64,000 nucleotides of DNA, from NCBI GenBank assembly GCA_031213475.1, contig JARUPZ010000020.1:1116001-1180000 (forward strand), in the 5' to 3' direction. This DNA is from Nereocystis luetkeana (taxonomy: Eukaryota > Sar > Phaeophyceae > Laminariales > Laminariaceae). Positions 1 through 11,395 of this stretch are shown here, in pieces (the first letter of the stretch is position 1; each line of letters begins with the position of its first letter). Below the pieces are notes generated by a model. The model was not told the DNA's origin and made no database searches. It was given only the letters and a program-made list of their open reading frames with translations. The position numbers were made by a program, and so were the translations under genes.

Positions 1-1227
1 CGAAACCTCAGGAATTTTCAAGGCACGCGACCAGCTTGTGATATTTGTACTGCTGCACATTCTTCCAGTTAATACTCGTGGAAGAATGACAAGATCTCTA
101 CATACCTTGCAAAATGAGTCCTTAAAAATAAGAAGCACGAACTTTTGTCGTAAAAAATTCAAATATATAGGTACGACCCTGAGAGAGAATTTCGTAGTTC
201 GGCGCTTGGCTTTTACCGACCCTGTCCCACTTGGCACCCTGGTCCCACGCCAAAATTGGATCAACTCTGACCTCAGCCCTAGGTATTCACGAGTATAATT
301 AGCGGGAGGCAGGGCCAACCAAGCACCCTGAATGGGAACTATTAATAGCATACTGGTATTACTGTCTGACCTGTGTGCGTTCTTTGCCCCCAAGCTCCCG
401 CACACAAATACAAGGTATATCCCGGTATTAATAGTTGTCTTGCGCCCCAGTGCATTACGTCACCGTACAAGACAGACAGACACAAAATATCTGTCGGCAG
501 CGCGTGGTCTACTGTGAAAGAAACCGCATTTCTCAATCAAGGAACTACTGTACGCTCGCCCGTAATGCACAGGCACGGCCAATAGGACCCACGTGCACCT
601 ACGCTCGCCCGTAATGCACAGGCACGGCCAATAGGACCCACGTGCACCTACGACAACTTCAGCCCCCATGGCCATTCTTACGGCAGCAGTACACCAGCAC
701 TATAATACGTACCATACCCACACAACGTCAAGCTACTGCTGTACGATCTACAAATAGTAATGGCTGAAGTAGCTGTACTCGTACCGGTTCAAAGTAATTT
801 GTCCTACGCGTGAACTGATTGACAGACGAGAGAAAATCTATCGGTTCCGAAGGTACTACTGCTGTACGAACCGGTGCACCATCTTATACCCTCACACCAA
901 GCCGGTAATACGAATCTGGTACGTATGTACCTGGTGATACGTGAAGGGTGGTATCCTGGAAGCAAGTACGTCCAACAACCCGGACACCCCCTTACAATCG
1001 AAAGTGATCTTCAACTACTCTGTTGTACTGCGAGGTATTACTTACCAGGTACCAGGTAATTAATAGCTGAGCAGTACTCGTCGTAAAAAATATCACGGAA
1101 TCACTGCCGCTGCGTGCGACAGCAATACAAAAACGTGTTCACATCGTATAATGACAGAGTAGTATAGCTGATTATACCAGGCTCTGGAAGTATCTATAAT
1201 ATTACTTTAATACTGCTGTTGACTCAC
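1..1227. other. Intron or flank of the light-harvesting gene
   Basis: No coding frame here resembles a known protein. The preceding gene on the minus strand ends at a good GTGAGT donor at 1227, and the missing last exon (third membrane helix) is not found between 1 and 1227. This stretch is therefore most simply the start of a long intron whose acceptor lies left of the window. It holds a 49-bp tandem duplication, one CTATTAATAG palindrome (339-348) and two overlapping TACCAGGTA palindromes (1043-1058). Confidence 0.5.
551..652. repeat. 49-bp tandem duplication
   Basis: Two identical 49-bp units (551-599 and 600-648) followed by the first four bases of a third. Perfect identity suggests a recent slippage or duplication event. 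No function is seen. Confidence 0.9.
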
Positions 1228-2497
1228 CCTCTTCTGGTCCTTGACCTCGTCAGAGAAATTGGTCCACGCGTACGGTTCGCCGCCGAGCGTCATGTCTCCC
1301 GGGAAAGAGCCTTCCTTCTGCTTCATCACGCCAATCTCAAGGAAACCGATGAAGGCAATGATCTGGAAGAGCCCCAGCGCCGGGATTTTAGACAACGCCG
1401 CCAAGCCGTTGGGCATGTCCGCGAACGAGATGTTGGCAGACGTCGAGAGCATGCCTGGCAGGCGGAAGTTCTGCTGGATGAGGTGTCCCGCCACAGCAAG
1501 CATCGAAATGCGTCCGTGCTTGATCTCGACGTACCGAAGGCGGTCAAACCTTTTGGACGAGTAGGGAGAGATCAGCAGTAATAGACAGCGTTAACCTTTA
1601 TCATACCTAGTACCTGGCACCTGGTATGTATTACGAGGAATTTTCTTTACGCAGACGCACTCTGGCGCTTACCTACTCTTCTCTGTAGAAGTTGAATACG
1701 AGCAGCACTTCTCGCCGCTCGGCTGCGGCTGCTGAGCCGCGCACTCTTGGTTCAACAACTGTGAGCATTTGGGGATTTGATATACTAATACTCTGAACTC
1801 TGAAAAACATACCTGGTACCCACCAGGTACGTACCAGGTATAGACTTGGGATAAGTGCTGACTCGACAAATCGCCGGATCATCAAAACAATCGTATGCGA
1901 CCTCATAGCCAGTCACGGCTCCATCAAGTCACTTAGACGGACCAAGAAGCAACCGCCGAACAATACGTGCCGGGTCCTAACAAGAGCAACACGCCAACAC
2001 GGAGCTATCTTTCACCACTGTTTTCCAGCAAGCTCGTGCAAGACAGTCTACAGAACCACTCGATTCCCGATGCGATGCTGCAACATCCACCACCCGGATG
2101 GCATACCAGGTGTAATATACCAGGTACAGCATGGAAACGCAACTCAACCCATCCGAAATATGTTGGGCTTCTACATGCCGAGGAGGTGCATGACGCATGA
2201 TGCACGCATTTCGGGGCATAAAAGCTCGATTTGCGCTACTTACCGCTCCTGGTCAGCGTTCTTCAACAGACCAGCCGGGTCGTAGAAGCCCAAGGGAGCC
2301 TGCGCACCGAGAGCGCTCTCAAAGTTACCGCCCATGGAGACCGGCCCCTTCTTGGCAGGCTTCTTGGCCGCCATCTGGAGCGACGAGCTCGACGTAGACA
2401 CGTGTTGCGACACAACGCTGCCCGTAAACGCGGAAGGCGCGACGAATGCGCATGCCGAAGCCACCGAGGTCAACGCGACAGCCATTTCCATCTTCAT
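1228..2497 (-). CDS. LHCF: Fucoxanthin-chlorophyll a/c light-harvesting protein, 5' part
   Basis: Antenna protein that binds chlorophyll a/c and fucoxanthin in the thylakoid membrane. Two exons are visible: 2244-2497 and 1228-1549, joined across a 694-bp intron (donor GTAAGT, acceptor AAAAG). Phases agree and give 192 codons, ending in phase 0 at a GTGAGT donor. I start at the ATG at 2497 because the leader then reads as a signal peptide (residues 1-17) followed by the ASAFAP-type site (A17, F18, P21), the bipartite presequence of red-lineage secondary plastids. Mature helix 1 carries the chlorophyll-binding pattern E93, H96, G97, R98. The LPGMLSTSANISFADMPNG loop and the SFPGD segment match brown-algal and diatom FCPs. 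The family is usually about 210-230 residues, so the last exon with helix 3 lies outside the window. An upstream in-frame TTG-type extension to 2572 is unlikely. Function is certain by family; exact subfamily is inference. Confidence 0.93.
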
Positions 2498-2959
2498 GTT
2501 GCGAGTCGACTGGTATTCGGGAATGTCTACTCGAGCACGGGACAGGATGGAAACTGCGTGAACATGAGTCAATATGGAGCTTAACTTAATATCCTTGCCA
2601 GTTCACCGGCTCTAGAAAACAATTTCCACGTTTTGGTGGAGCGTTCTGTGGGCGGGGGGCCAAGAATTGTTTTTGAAAAAAGTAAAAAAGTGGCAGAAAA
2701 AAAAAATCGATCGACTCTGCTTGCCGTGTTATCATTTGTTGTGCGCGTTTGACGTCAAACACCGGCGTCCGTAATCAGCTTTCAACGTGCCTGGTCTGCT
2801 GGTCTATGTGTGTTTCCGGTGCTCATTTTGGGGTCCCTCCTTGCAAAAAATGTTCACTTGTTCGCGAAGGTATGACGTAAATACAATATTATACTGGTAT
2901 GACTACTTGGTACAGTAGGCAATTACGTACCAGAGTAGTGCTTGGTACGTCAGATCACA
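2498..2959. other. 5' flank of the light-harvesting gene
   Basis: Upstream region of the LHC gene. It has A-rich runs near 2690-2708 but no TATA-like element or binding site I can support. A long CDS start would reach only to 2572. Nothing else is seen. Confidence 0.3.
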
Positions 2960-3621
2960 CCTCTCGGACAACGTATCACTCGGATAACACTAATCTACGT
3001 TATGGGGCCTAACACAGGAACATGGTAACGTACTATAACATAGTGTTAGCACTGGAGGAGCGATCACGGTAACGCGGTAACACAGCAGTGTTGACTGGAA
3101 ACCCACGAACGTGCACACGCCTTAACGTTATGTCGCTGCTCGGTCTCGTCCAGCTCTGGTACAGCAGTAACATTATTATGTTACGCCGTGATCAGTCCTT
3201 GAACTAACACTGCTTTTTTAGCACAGTTAGGCTTTGACCAAACACGTACGTAATCACTCTAACATGTCCAGATCGATATCCGCATACCAGGTATATATGT
3301 GATAACACGGTAACATAAGGTTACTGTCGGCGCAGCGTTAGAAATAACACACTGACATGCTGTAGTGTTACCCGTCGGAGGTCCTGTTATAATAGGAGTG
3401 TTACACATAACGCCCTAACATAACGTTTCCATGTTCGCCAGCATTTTAGTAACACATAACATTGTGTTACAGATAACACACTAACGGAGCATAACGCAGT
3501 GGCCAGCATTACTAACACTACGTTATCTGGACCCCCCATCTGACTGCCTTAGGCTCGGATATAATGTAACACTTTAGTGTTAACGTACGTTAGATACATC
3601 ACAGTCGTAGCCGGCCCATAC

Positions 3622-3790
3622 GTAACATTATGTTACGATGTTAGCCTAAATGCGGACGTCTCTGTAACATTGTGTTACAGTGTTGCCGTCAGTAAATATC
3701 TGATGGTAACATTCCGTTACCGTGTTACCTTCAAAAACAATCCGGGTCTAACATTATGTTACTGAGTTACCGTTGGGGCCGAAGTCGTTC
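3622..3790. repeat. 42-bp-period degenerate tandem array
   Basis: Units starting at 3622, 3664, 3706 and 3748 each open with a (G/C)TAACATTNNGTTAC-like palindrome and are exactly 42 bp apart. A weaker unit follows at 3795. Between the palindromes the sequence is poorly conserved, so selection or gene conversion seems to hold the palindrome rather than the spacer. Confidence 0.7.
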
Positions 3791-3854
3791 CAACGTAATG
3801 CTACTACGTTACCCTTTGGACCTTCCCGAGATCCAACATGTGTTACCTGTGTTA

Positions 3855-4006
3855 GGGTCGATCTTAACGAGGAGTGTTTTTCAGTTTTTTTCAGTATTTT
3901 CCCAAAATTTCGGTATTTTCCTATAGGGAATAACCAAGAAATACCGAAAATCCGGGGGGTCATACCGAAAAAAACTAAAAACAACAGTCCTCGTTAAGAT
4001 TAACCC
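3855..4006. mobile_element. 152-bp MITE with 19-bp terminal inverted repeats
   Basis: Left end GGGTCGATCTTAACGAGGA at 3855 matches the reverse complement of the right end (GGGTTAATCTTAACGAGGA) ending at 4006, with two mismatches. Flanking triplets are TTA (left) and ATA (right). The inner arms continue as T-rich, partly complementary sequence, so the whole element can fold into a hairpin. The termini resemble those of the larger element at 27627-28460 (GGGCCCAT..TTAACG), which suggests one transposon family. It interrupts the TAAC-rich array. Confidence 0.7.
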
Positions 4007-4440
4007 ATAGTGGTAAAGCGGCGTGTGGGAGTAACATAACGTAGCCGTGTTATCCAATTTCGCCGACATCCCAGAAGAGGCAACCTAGTAAATTTTCCCC
4101 GGGGGGAAGGATAGCATGGCATCCCCGATAAATAAACACCTCCATGTTTACAACCGCCAAACAGGGGATACTTTGGAGGGATCCCCGCAAAGAAACGCCT
4201 CATTTTTTCTTGAAACCCCGCCAGTGCGTTATCCATCTGTAGCACAGCAGTTGTAATACGTTATCCATGTACCAGGTATAACGTAATCTGCACACTTGCA
4301 CGTACGAGTTAGCACGGCAGTGACATATTGTTGATGTTAGATTGAGGGTGTGCGTTGTCTGCTAACTTGTCCCACTACATAAATTGCATACGAGCTAACA
4401 CATCAACATAAAGCTACTGTAGTGTTATATCGATCCTATT

Positions 4441-4930
4441 GTACGTTATCCGTTCGACGTACGTTATGGCAGCAAGACTTCCGTAATATCCTCACATAAC
4501 GTCGCTCGATACTGACTGCTGCTGCGGCTGATACGCTAACAGAATGTTCACGATGTATTGACCATATCATACGTCATCCCTCTAACGTGTGTTACGATAG
4601 CTACCAGGAATTTCACTAACACACTAACATATACCAGGTACCTGGTAGTTTTTTTTGTGTTATTTACGCATTTATTTGGTCGTGTACGTTATCCGTCCAA
4701 AGGGTGTTACGGTAGCAAGTAAGAATCCCGCTGACACACTAACATAACGTTACTCGATACGGCCTGATGTCGCTAACACGGTAACATAATGTTAACGTTT
4801 AATTGACCATGTACGTTATCCCTTTAACGTGTGCTACGACAGCCACAAGGAACTCCGCTAACACGCTAACATAGTGTTACTCGCTATGAGCTGCATATCC
4901 TAACACCGTAACACATATACTGCGGTCAGT
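4441..4930. repeat. Four ~120-bp degenerate tandem units
   Basis: The segment GTACGTTATCC opens units near 4441, 4569, 4684 and 4811. Each unit then contains an A/G-rich middle, CGCTNACAC and ACTAACATA-GTTACTCG. Spacings are about 128, 115 and 127 bp. The copies are strongly diverged. Confidence 0.65.
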
Positions 4931-4998
4931 ACGGGAATCAAGGTACCACTCTAACATAATGTTACGCGATCGCCCGCCAATGTCATAACACACTAACG

Positions 4999-5072
4999 GT
5001 TGTAAGGATTACCCTGGGCTGGGTTATCGATCGATCTTTTACCCCTATAGCTCAGTAGGTAACACCTCCACA
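4999..5072 (+). repeat. Dispersed repeat shared with 53439-53512
   Basis: About 74 bp beginning GTTGTAAGGATTACCCTG is clearly similar to a segment near 53439. Both copies contain TAGCTCAGTAGGT, a good match to a tRNA/SINE A box. No matching B box is found at the right distance, so this is not a tRNA gene. It may be a fragment of a tRNA-related SINE or of an old LTR element end. Confidence 0.55.
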
Positions 5073-5210
5073 TTTGACGTCGTCCAGATCACGGGTAACA
5101 CCTTCACACTAACACTATGTTATCACCAAATCCAGAAAGTCGTTAACGTACCGTAATGTTACGGGGTTTTTTCGCTGACGCCTAACATTATCACATAAAA
5201 CGTTAAGTGT

Positions 5211-7252
5211 TACGTTATCCGAGGTGTGCATAAGACACAAATCGAAATTCGAATTTCGAGGTTCGACAAAGCCTTTTTTTGGTTGGCACGTAAAAAGCTC
5301 ACAACTCACGTCAAGTACAGCGAACTCGCAAAACCCAACGGCAGCCTTGAAGCCGAGACCAGCTCGAACGATATCATGTCATCGCGCCGCCGATCCTCCA
5401 CCCTCTCAGCCTTCGCTACGTATAACTATTTAATAACTGATGGCAAACCTCCATTTAATAGGCTGAGCGCTTACGGTGGTACTTCCTCCACACTGTGTCG
5501 TCAATCCGACCCCTTCCCCCCCCGCCCCCCCACCGCTCGATGCTCCCAGCCGTGGCTTCTCCCCGAAAACGGCGTCCATGACACCAAGACTACGAGTAAC
5601 GCACCGCGGGCGTTCCCGTGGCCACCTACGCTGCACCTCTGGTCATGTGATAATTCCCTCCAATGACGACACCGCTCTGAGTGAAAAGGGTCTCGCCTTC
5701 CTGCCGTCTTCTTCCGCGTTTACCCTTGATGTATATATGGTATTTCGAAGTATCTCGTCGGCGGTTCAAAAGCCAACCACTCGTTTCCGAAAAAGCATCA
5801 CCGTGTTGCTCTGTTGGAGGCAGAACAAGGCATGCGGTATGCGGCGACTACACGGAGACCTGCGAAGGGCAACAACCCCCCCCCCCCCCCCCTCAACGCT
5901 CGTGAGGCGAGTAGCTTCCAAGCTTCCACAGTTTTGTTTGCCTCTTTTGTATGCGCGTCGGGGATTCCTCCCACCACTAGTTTTGCAACGTATGGAGGCT
6001 ATAAATACGTTGTTATTATCTTTTTTGCGAAGTCGCAGTTGGAGTTGGCGAGCGTGGAGAGAGACCAGTCGGCACCACAGCACAGACGGCACCCCAGCAG
6101 GCGAGGTTTGGCTCAGACTGAACGTCTGCTTTTTTTCCCTTGGGAAACCAAGAACAAAGGGCACGCGTTTCGCACACGCGCGCCTCATTGTTAAATATGA
6201 TTACTATATTACGGGACAGAGTGGTATGCCAGCACATCAGTACGATAGCACGGCGGGAGCAGGACGCCCCACCCCCCAATAGCCATCAATATGTTGTGGT
6301 TTGCCTGGTCCATACGGCGGTAGTGTCTACGGAAAGCTCGTCTGCCCCCGCCTCTAAGAAAAGCCCACGGCTCATGGCTCCGGCTCCGAGTGACAATGGA
6401 AGCCGGAAGCCTGCCCGCCCCTACGTACGGAAAGACGCCCTCCTTCTACGAAGCATGCTATTATAACGTCATGTAGAGTCCAGGGGGTGGTGGATCAGTA
6501 GGTACAGCTTGCAAGAAATAGTATACCAGGTATTGAGTGTTGAGCAGGTATTTATTTTCAGAAATCGGGGAGACAAAATACACGACGACGGTAACAAAGT
6601 GATCGACTGACGATTGGAGACAGAACATACATGTCTGTACCACACAGAGGATTGGAAAGTAAAAGCGAATTAAATTTCTTGTTGAAGTTGATGCGAAGAC
6701 TTTTTCGTGCTGCTATTAATAGTAGGAAGTAGTGATGATGCTTCACAGCCTACGATTACGGGTACCGTAGTAAATAGGACCAATTAATGTTAGTAAAAAT
6801 AGGTAAATATATATGTTTTTGTGTTTACCGTAGGTCCTATTTACTGTGTATGGTCCTCCGTAATGTTATACTTACGAGTGTGGGAATGACGAAAGTGATG
6901 GATCTACTGTGGCACACAGCAAGCACTGGTTTGCCGCGGGGTTTCTTGACATGTACCAGGTATTGCGCTTGTACGCACGACGGTTACAAGGTAATCAACA
7001 CTATACTCGTGGTCCCACTATCATACGAATTGAATATGTACTTTATTTGGGTATTGATTTTTTTATTATTATTTATTTGCCTTCTGACAATGTGCAGGGC
7101 GTTATTCATTCAAAATGAAAAAGCTGACATAATTCATTGAATACCACTAATTCATCGAACCAATCCTCCTTCCCTGCGTATACTCACTTGAATATGCACC
7201 CCCACCATTTACCGAGATATTTTACCTGCTATGTATCTATACGCCATGCTTC
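5211..7252. other. Intergenic DNA without a recognised gene
   Basis: Several overlapping open frames occur on both strands in the C-rich part (5476-6282), but they have low-complexity proline or arginine content, no homology I recognise, and no favoured strand. There is a perfect 16-bp palindrome CGAAATTCGAATTTCG near 5241, a poly-C run near 5877, CTATTAATAG at 6713 and TACCAGGTA near 6523 and 6952. An A/T-rich stretch at 7050-7080 could be the tail of the LINE that follows on the minus strand. Confidence 0.4.
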
Positions 7253-8131
7253 CTACTCCGCATCTACACTCCACCTCCACGCCATGGGAAGTAGTCCTCC
7301 CTCCTCCTCCCTTCTTCCCCTGGCGGCCTGGCGGTCTCGCAGGGCGAGCTTATATCGGTGCACTCTGCGCGAGATCGCGACCTGGGTAGTCACCGATATG
7401 ACCTGGAAAAGGTGCTCCTTACAAACCCCTTTTCTTGCTAAAGATCCCCCGTCCGTTCCTCCAACGATGCTCGCCGCCAGCTGGTCGATGAAATCGGTAC
7501 CTTCCTTCCCGAGGCGTCCAAATCTTTCCACCGCGAGGGTGACAAGTTTATGGCTGCGCTCGTCGAAGGACACTTGTCCTGCACGAGCGTAGTTGTTGCG
7601 CTTTCGCGCCTCAGAAGTGGAAGCGGCTGATCTGTCTCGATCAGCGCTGCCAGCCCGCATGTGGACCCTCGCTTGGGGATCTGCATGTGTGATGTCGAGG
7701 AGTATCGCCTTGTCGCGGTACTCTGACGACGTTGCGTCTCGGAGGCCTCCCCTCTCGATCACTATGTCCATGCGGAGGTTTCTGTCGGCGTTGAAGGGCG
7801 CTCCGCTTTCCATTTGATGGCGGATGGACAACCGCTTAAAGGTGCGAGACAGCGCGTGGACTAGCGGCTGATGCTGGTTAACCTGAGCGCCTGCTCGGTG
7901 GCATGTGCGCGCGTGACGTGTGGTGACATCCGTCGCTTCGCAGCAGGAGCACCTCGCCGCTATGGGCTCCTCCATTCCCAGGAAGCGCCGTCCCTTAGAC
8001 ACGAACTCAGAAGCCGGTATGATACGTGCCATGTCCACGGGCCTTGCACGCAAACAGGCGACAGCGCCTGGTCCCGATAGGCTCCGTTGCCGAGCCTTGG
8101 CAAGACCTCTGGTTTCCGTCCCCCCGAACAC
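7253..8131 (-). pseudogene. LINE zinc cluster and restriction-like endonuclease
   Basis: C-terminal part of the element. A Cys/His cluster (C-x2-C-x7-H-x4-C) is followed by RMDIVI and, after a short loop, LLDITHADP. This is the spacing of the PD-(D/E)xK fold found in RLE-type LINEs, which nicks the target DNA to prime reverse transcription. The later SFDERSHKLVTLAVERFG block is a conserved tail in similar elements of oomycetes and algae, as I recall. The frame is open, but separated from the RT by about 160 bp without a shared frame. Confidence 0.75.
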
Positions 8132-8293
8132 GTCGTCCCGATCCGACGGGCCTGCTACCTCGGGGAGTTGGTCCAGAGAAGCAACGTACCGTTGGTACCG
8201 TACCCGGTTGATCTGCTGCCCCAGCTTGTATTGCGCCTTGTGGGAGCTGATCGTTTGGGCGTCACGCGCCGGCAGTACCTCGACATCATACTG

Positions 8294-10710
8294 TTATATC
8301 CCTCCTTCCTCGCTTGCGCGGAACGCCCTGTTCCGCCAACTTTCCGGGATTACGTTTGCCATTGCCTCCTCCGATACCCCATGGATGTCGCGAAGGTCCC
8401 TGACGCTGCTCCATATGCGGCGAACGAGGTCCGAATTGGGCAACTCCCTTCGGACTTTTCCCCCTAACGGACCGGAGAGGTCGGCGAGGACCTCTGGCCC
8501 CGTCGCCACTAAGCTCCCGATGGACGCTGACATTCTCCTTGATTCAGCCGACAGTCCAAACCCCCCGGCCCCTGTGGAGAGGCTCGCCTGCACTTTCTGG
8601 TGGGGCTGTAGCGTCAACCGGTTCGCCGGGCATCCGTCCGCAAAGAACGGCGATTCGTCCGCTGTCCCTGGAAGCTCGAGAAGGCGCTCGAGCATCCACA
8701 TTGCGCTAGTGTCTGCCCGCTGACACGCGGGTAGTGACAGCTCCGGGTCCATTACCCGCTCAATGTAGGAGGTCCGCTGCACCATTGAACTGGTGGCGAT
8801 GAGGTTCGCCGACTGTTTGTCCGGCATGCGCGGCAGGATGCGCACAAGTTGCTCTGCTCCCCCATCTCGGACTATCTCCACGGCGCTGTTCACCGCGAAT
8901 GCATCAGTGCCTATGGGCATGCCAACCACCTTTACCCCACCCCCTTCCGCAATGCGAACACCGATGCCCCTCAGAAGTGCTATCTCTTCCGACGTAGGCA
9001 CATGCCCTTTGGGAGGCAAATCAACCGTCTTTCTGGGGTTAATGGCAATGCCTATTTCGCACAGCTCGTGCTGGAGAAAGGGCACTACTCTCACCGTGTC
9101 CGGTGTGATCTCTGACATGCCGATGCTGATGTCATCGAGGTAGGCAAAGGCTTCAACCCCCCGGGGTTCGAACTCCTCACGGACCCGCTTGAGTATTGGC
9201 AGCAGTGGCATGCAGAACAGCGACGGGCCCATGGCATCCCCTTGCTTAACTCCACCGGAACAGTCAATTTTGCGCCGCTCCCCCGAATCCATCTGGAGGA
9301 ACGTAGGGGCGGGCCTTTCGCCGTAGCATTTAGCAATGAACGGCGTGAGCGCGGGCATGCAAGTGGCCGCCTCGGCAAGTACTGCCGTCCGCTTTACAGT
9401 ATTGAAGGCGTTGGAACAGTCAGTTAGGATGAGCCAGTTTCTTGCCTCATGGTGAACCCGGGTGCGTAGAGCTACCTGCTCCACCCCCCCTCGAACCCCT
9501 ACCCCAAACTGCCTTTCCTCACGATTAGTCTCTTCCAGCCGTGGCCGCCACTGCCGCATCGTCCCAGCTGCGAGAAGTCGTCTCCATGTCATACCTACAC
9601 ATACTGGGCGACATTTTTCCCTCAAGGCAGTGAGGTTGGACTGCAAGAAGAGCTGCCAGAATTCCGGTGGGAATGCACCGGGGTCGTCGAAGATCCGCCT
9701 CAAAGGGCCTCGATGCTAGCTCCAAAATTCTCGCGACCGAAGCCGGCCCTGATGATCGACTGCAGGTGTGAGAAGCGTAGACCGTCACTCCCCGCGCCTG
9801 ATAACGCATTTCGGGAGTTGATGACGTCGAGGGCCACCTGCGAATCGAACTCTTGCTCTGGACGCCAGTTGGGAACACTCCCTTCCTCCGGTTCCGTGGA
9901 GCTTGCTGCCACCGCTGCCACTGCCGACTCGGAGATGGAGGCACGGTCTTCCCCCGGGAATTTGGCTTTCACCCGCTCCCATGTCACCTCGTCGCCGGGC
10001 GCTCGAGCTTCCGCGAGAAGACCGCGTGCTGCCACTGACACCCCGCCCGAGTGGCGACAGGCTGACGACGCTCTCTCGTACTTAGCCGCGTCTGTGGCTT
10101 CGTAGGTTGGGCCCCTGCGCCGTGTCGATGCTCGACTGGTGTACTCCATCAACCACGGGAGAATAATCGTGATGTCACCACGTTCGACGGACGCGAATCT
10201 CTCGCGTCGCTTCACGCCGCTGTCCTGCGAGTGTAGCAGTGCTGGCACTATGTACCACAGCTTGATGGCCCTCAGGAGCGAACTCGGCGTCTCGGAGTGT
10301 CTGTTTGGCCGATGCGCTCCGAGGGCGTGGTTCAGGAGACCGAGCACGTGGGTGAGAAGCTTGGCATGGACAGTAGCTAGCCCCGGCTGCACCTTAACAA
10401 CGGTGATGAAACGTTGTTGGAGATGCTCCAGAGAAACATCATCGAGTGGCCCTGCTATTCCTAACGAATTCTGGTCCCACGCGTAGCAAAGTTCTTCCCC
10501 CCGTTCATCGTAGTTGTTGTCCGACCTTCCTCCAAGTCCTGCGACCGTAACCCGGAGTCCAGGATCAGCCTGAACTGCTGCCTCCAGTGATTTCCGTCTC
10601 CCATGGCGCGCTGTGCACCCTCGTGTAGCGCAAATGAGTTTGTGCGTGTGACCCACTCCTTCGAATAGCTTCCACCACACACCGCGCATGCATAACGTGC
10701 TCGTTTCCAC
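8294..10710 (-). pseudogene. LINE reverse transcriptase
   Basis: RNA-directed DNA polymerase of the element, in two frames that meet near 9.70 kb (the first ends in a TGA where the second begins). Visible motifs: DCSNAFNTVKR (RT motif A), GGVKQGDAMGPSLF (motif B) and FAYLDDI (motif C, with LDD in place of the common ADD). The upstream part contains the N-terminal fingers region (IINSRN..SGAGSDGLRFSHLQ-like). The two catalytic aspartates of motif C and the one of motif A are present. The downstream thumb runs to about 8.3 kb. The frameshift means no active enzyme can be made. Confidence 0.85.
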
Positions 10711-11395
10711 ATGGCAGCCCTACCACTCGGTGCCCCCGAGCAACTGCCGCTCGGCATCTCCCGCACATCACGCCGTCTTGACTGGTGCCAATGGATGCAC
10801 GGAGCCGCCCTACGCCCCCCGATGCTGATCCTCCCCCCTCGCCACCTTCTCCTTCCCTGGGGAGTTCTCTCTCTTCGCCACCTCCCCCTCTCGATCCAGG
10901 ATCCGAACGAAGCTCGCTGCCCCCTCTCGATCCGGGCGTCGGGGGCGACTCGCTGCCCCCTCTAGGTTCAGGAACCGAGGGTGGCTCACTGCCGCCGGGT
11001 CGAGGGATTCTTCCCCGGTTCGTGACGGCCTCTCTCCCAGTGCTTGTCGCTCGTGACCCCCTCCTAGACCCACGCGGTCGACCTCGTCCGCCTCCTGTGC
11101 CCCCCCCCTCCCTGGCTGCGCTACCAGGTTCAGAGGAAGTATTCCCAGCTATTGCTGGGGTGGCGCCGAATGGTGTCAGGGGGACCCCCAAGCGTCCCGA
11201 TGGCTTGACATCCATGTCTCTGGCTGTTTGAAGGTTTGCCATCGCTACTACAACAGCATTTCTCTGATCCACTTGCCCCCCTATCCGCGAGTCGCCCTCC
11301 GACGCCAGGGCTTCTCCTCCCGGTGGTGTCGTTTCGGCCGCCGGGGGCAGAGGCCGCGCAGCACTTGGACAGGAACCTCCAACATTTGCCTCCAT
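10461..11395 (-). pseudogene. LINE N-terminal region with RING-like zinc motif
   Basis: From the ATG at 11395 the frame gives a long Gly/Ser/Glu/Pro-rich region with four imperfect repeats of a GGSE.P..P..R unit, then C-x2-C-x14-C-x4-H-x2-H-x2-C. The last Cys pair of the motif (CAVC) is found in another frame at about 10.69 kb, so a frameshift splits the zinc domain. The pattern resembles a RING or related cross-brace finger. In known LINEs N-terminal fingers bind nucleic acid or protein partners. Function here is inference. An upstream in-frame extension to 11686 has a different composition and is probably not coding. Confidence 0.6.

Larger units (their letters stand above)
2960..5210. repeat. 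TAAC/GTTA-rich degenerate repeat region
   Basis: For about 2.2 kb the sequence is dominated by the words TAACA, TGTTA, GTAAC and GTTAC, often paired as short inverted units such as GTAACATTATGTTAC. No protein frame longer than about 80 codons makes sense. Two periodicities can be seen inside: about 42 bp (3622 on) and about 115-128 bp (4441 on). The region ends abruptly near 5210. It resembles a diverged satellite or an expanded minisatellite rather than any named transposon. Confidence 0.75.
7253..11395 (-). mobile_element. Decayed LINE with restriction-like endonuclease
   Basis: A non-LTR retrotransposon about 4.1 kb long, read on the minus strand. Order of parts: low-complexity Gly/Ser/Arg/Pro N-terminus, RING-like zinc region, reverse transcriptase, a Cys/His zinc cluster, and a C-terminal restriction-like endonuclease. 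It is therefore in the group of LINEs that use an RLE (R2/NeSL/Hero-type) rather than an AP endonuclease. The reading frame changes near 10.7 kb and near 9.70 kb, and is lost between about 8.29 and 8.13 kb, so it is inactive. A possible A-rich 3' tail appears (as T-rich DNA) at 7050-7080. No target duplication was found. Confidence 0.85.

Noticed and set aside
5040-5105. tRNA gene suggested by TAGCTCAGTAGGT
   Set aside because: An A-box match is present but no B box, no acceptor-stem pairing and no sensible anticodon arm; the same core is repeated at 53.4 kb as part of a longer repeat.
2960-5210. CRISPR array from the 42-bp periodicity
   Set aside because: Units are degenerate palindromes without constant repeats and unique spacers, and there are no associated genes.
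5476-6282. 268-codon plus-strand frame as a gene
   Set aside because: C-rich low-complexity DNA leaves several frames open on both strands; composition is Pro/Arg-biased and no motif or splice pattern supports it.
7593-9719. Plus-strand frames over the LINE
   Set aside because: Antisense shadows of the RT and endonuclease; no independent protein signature.
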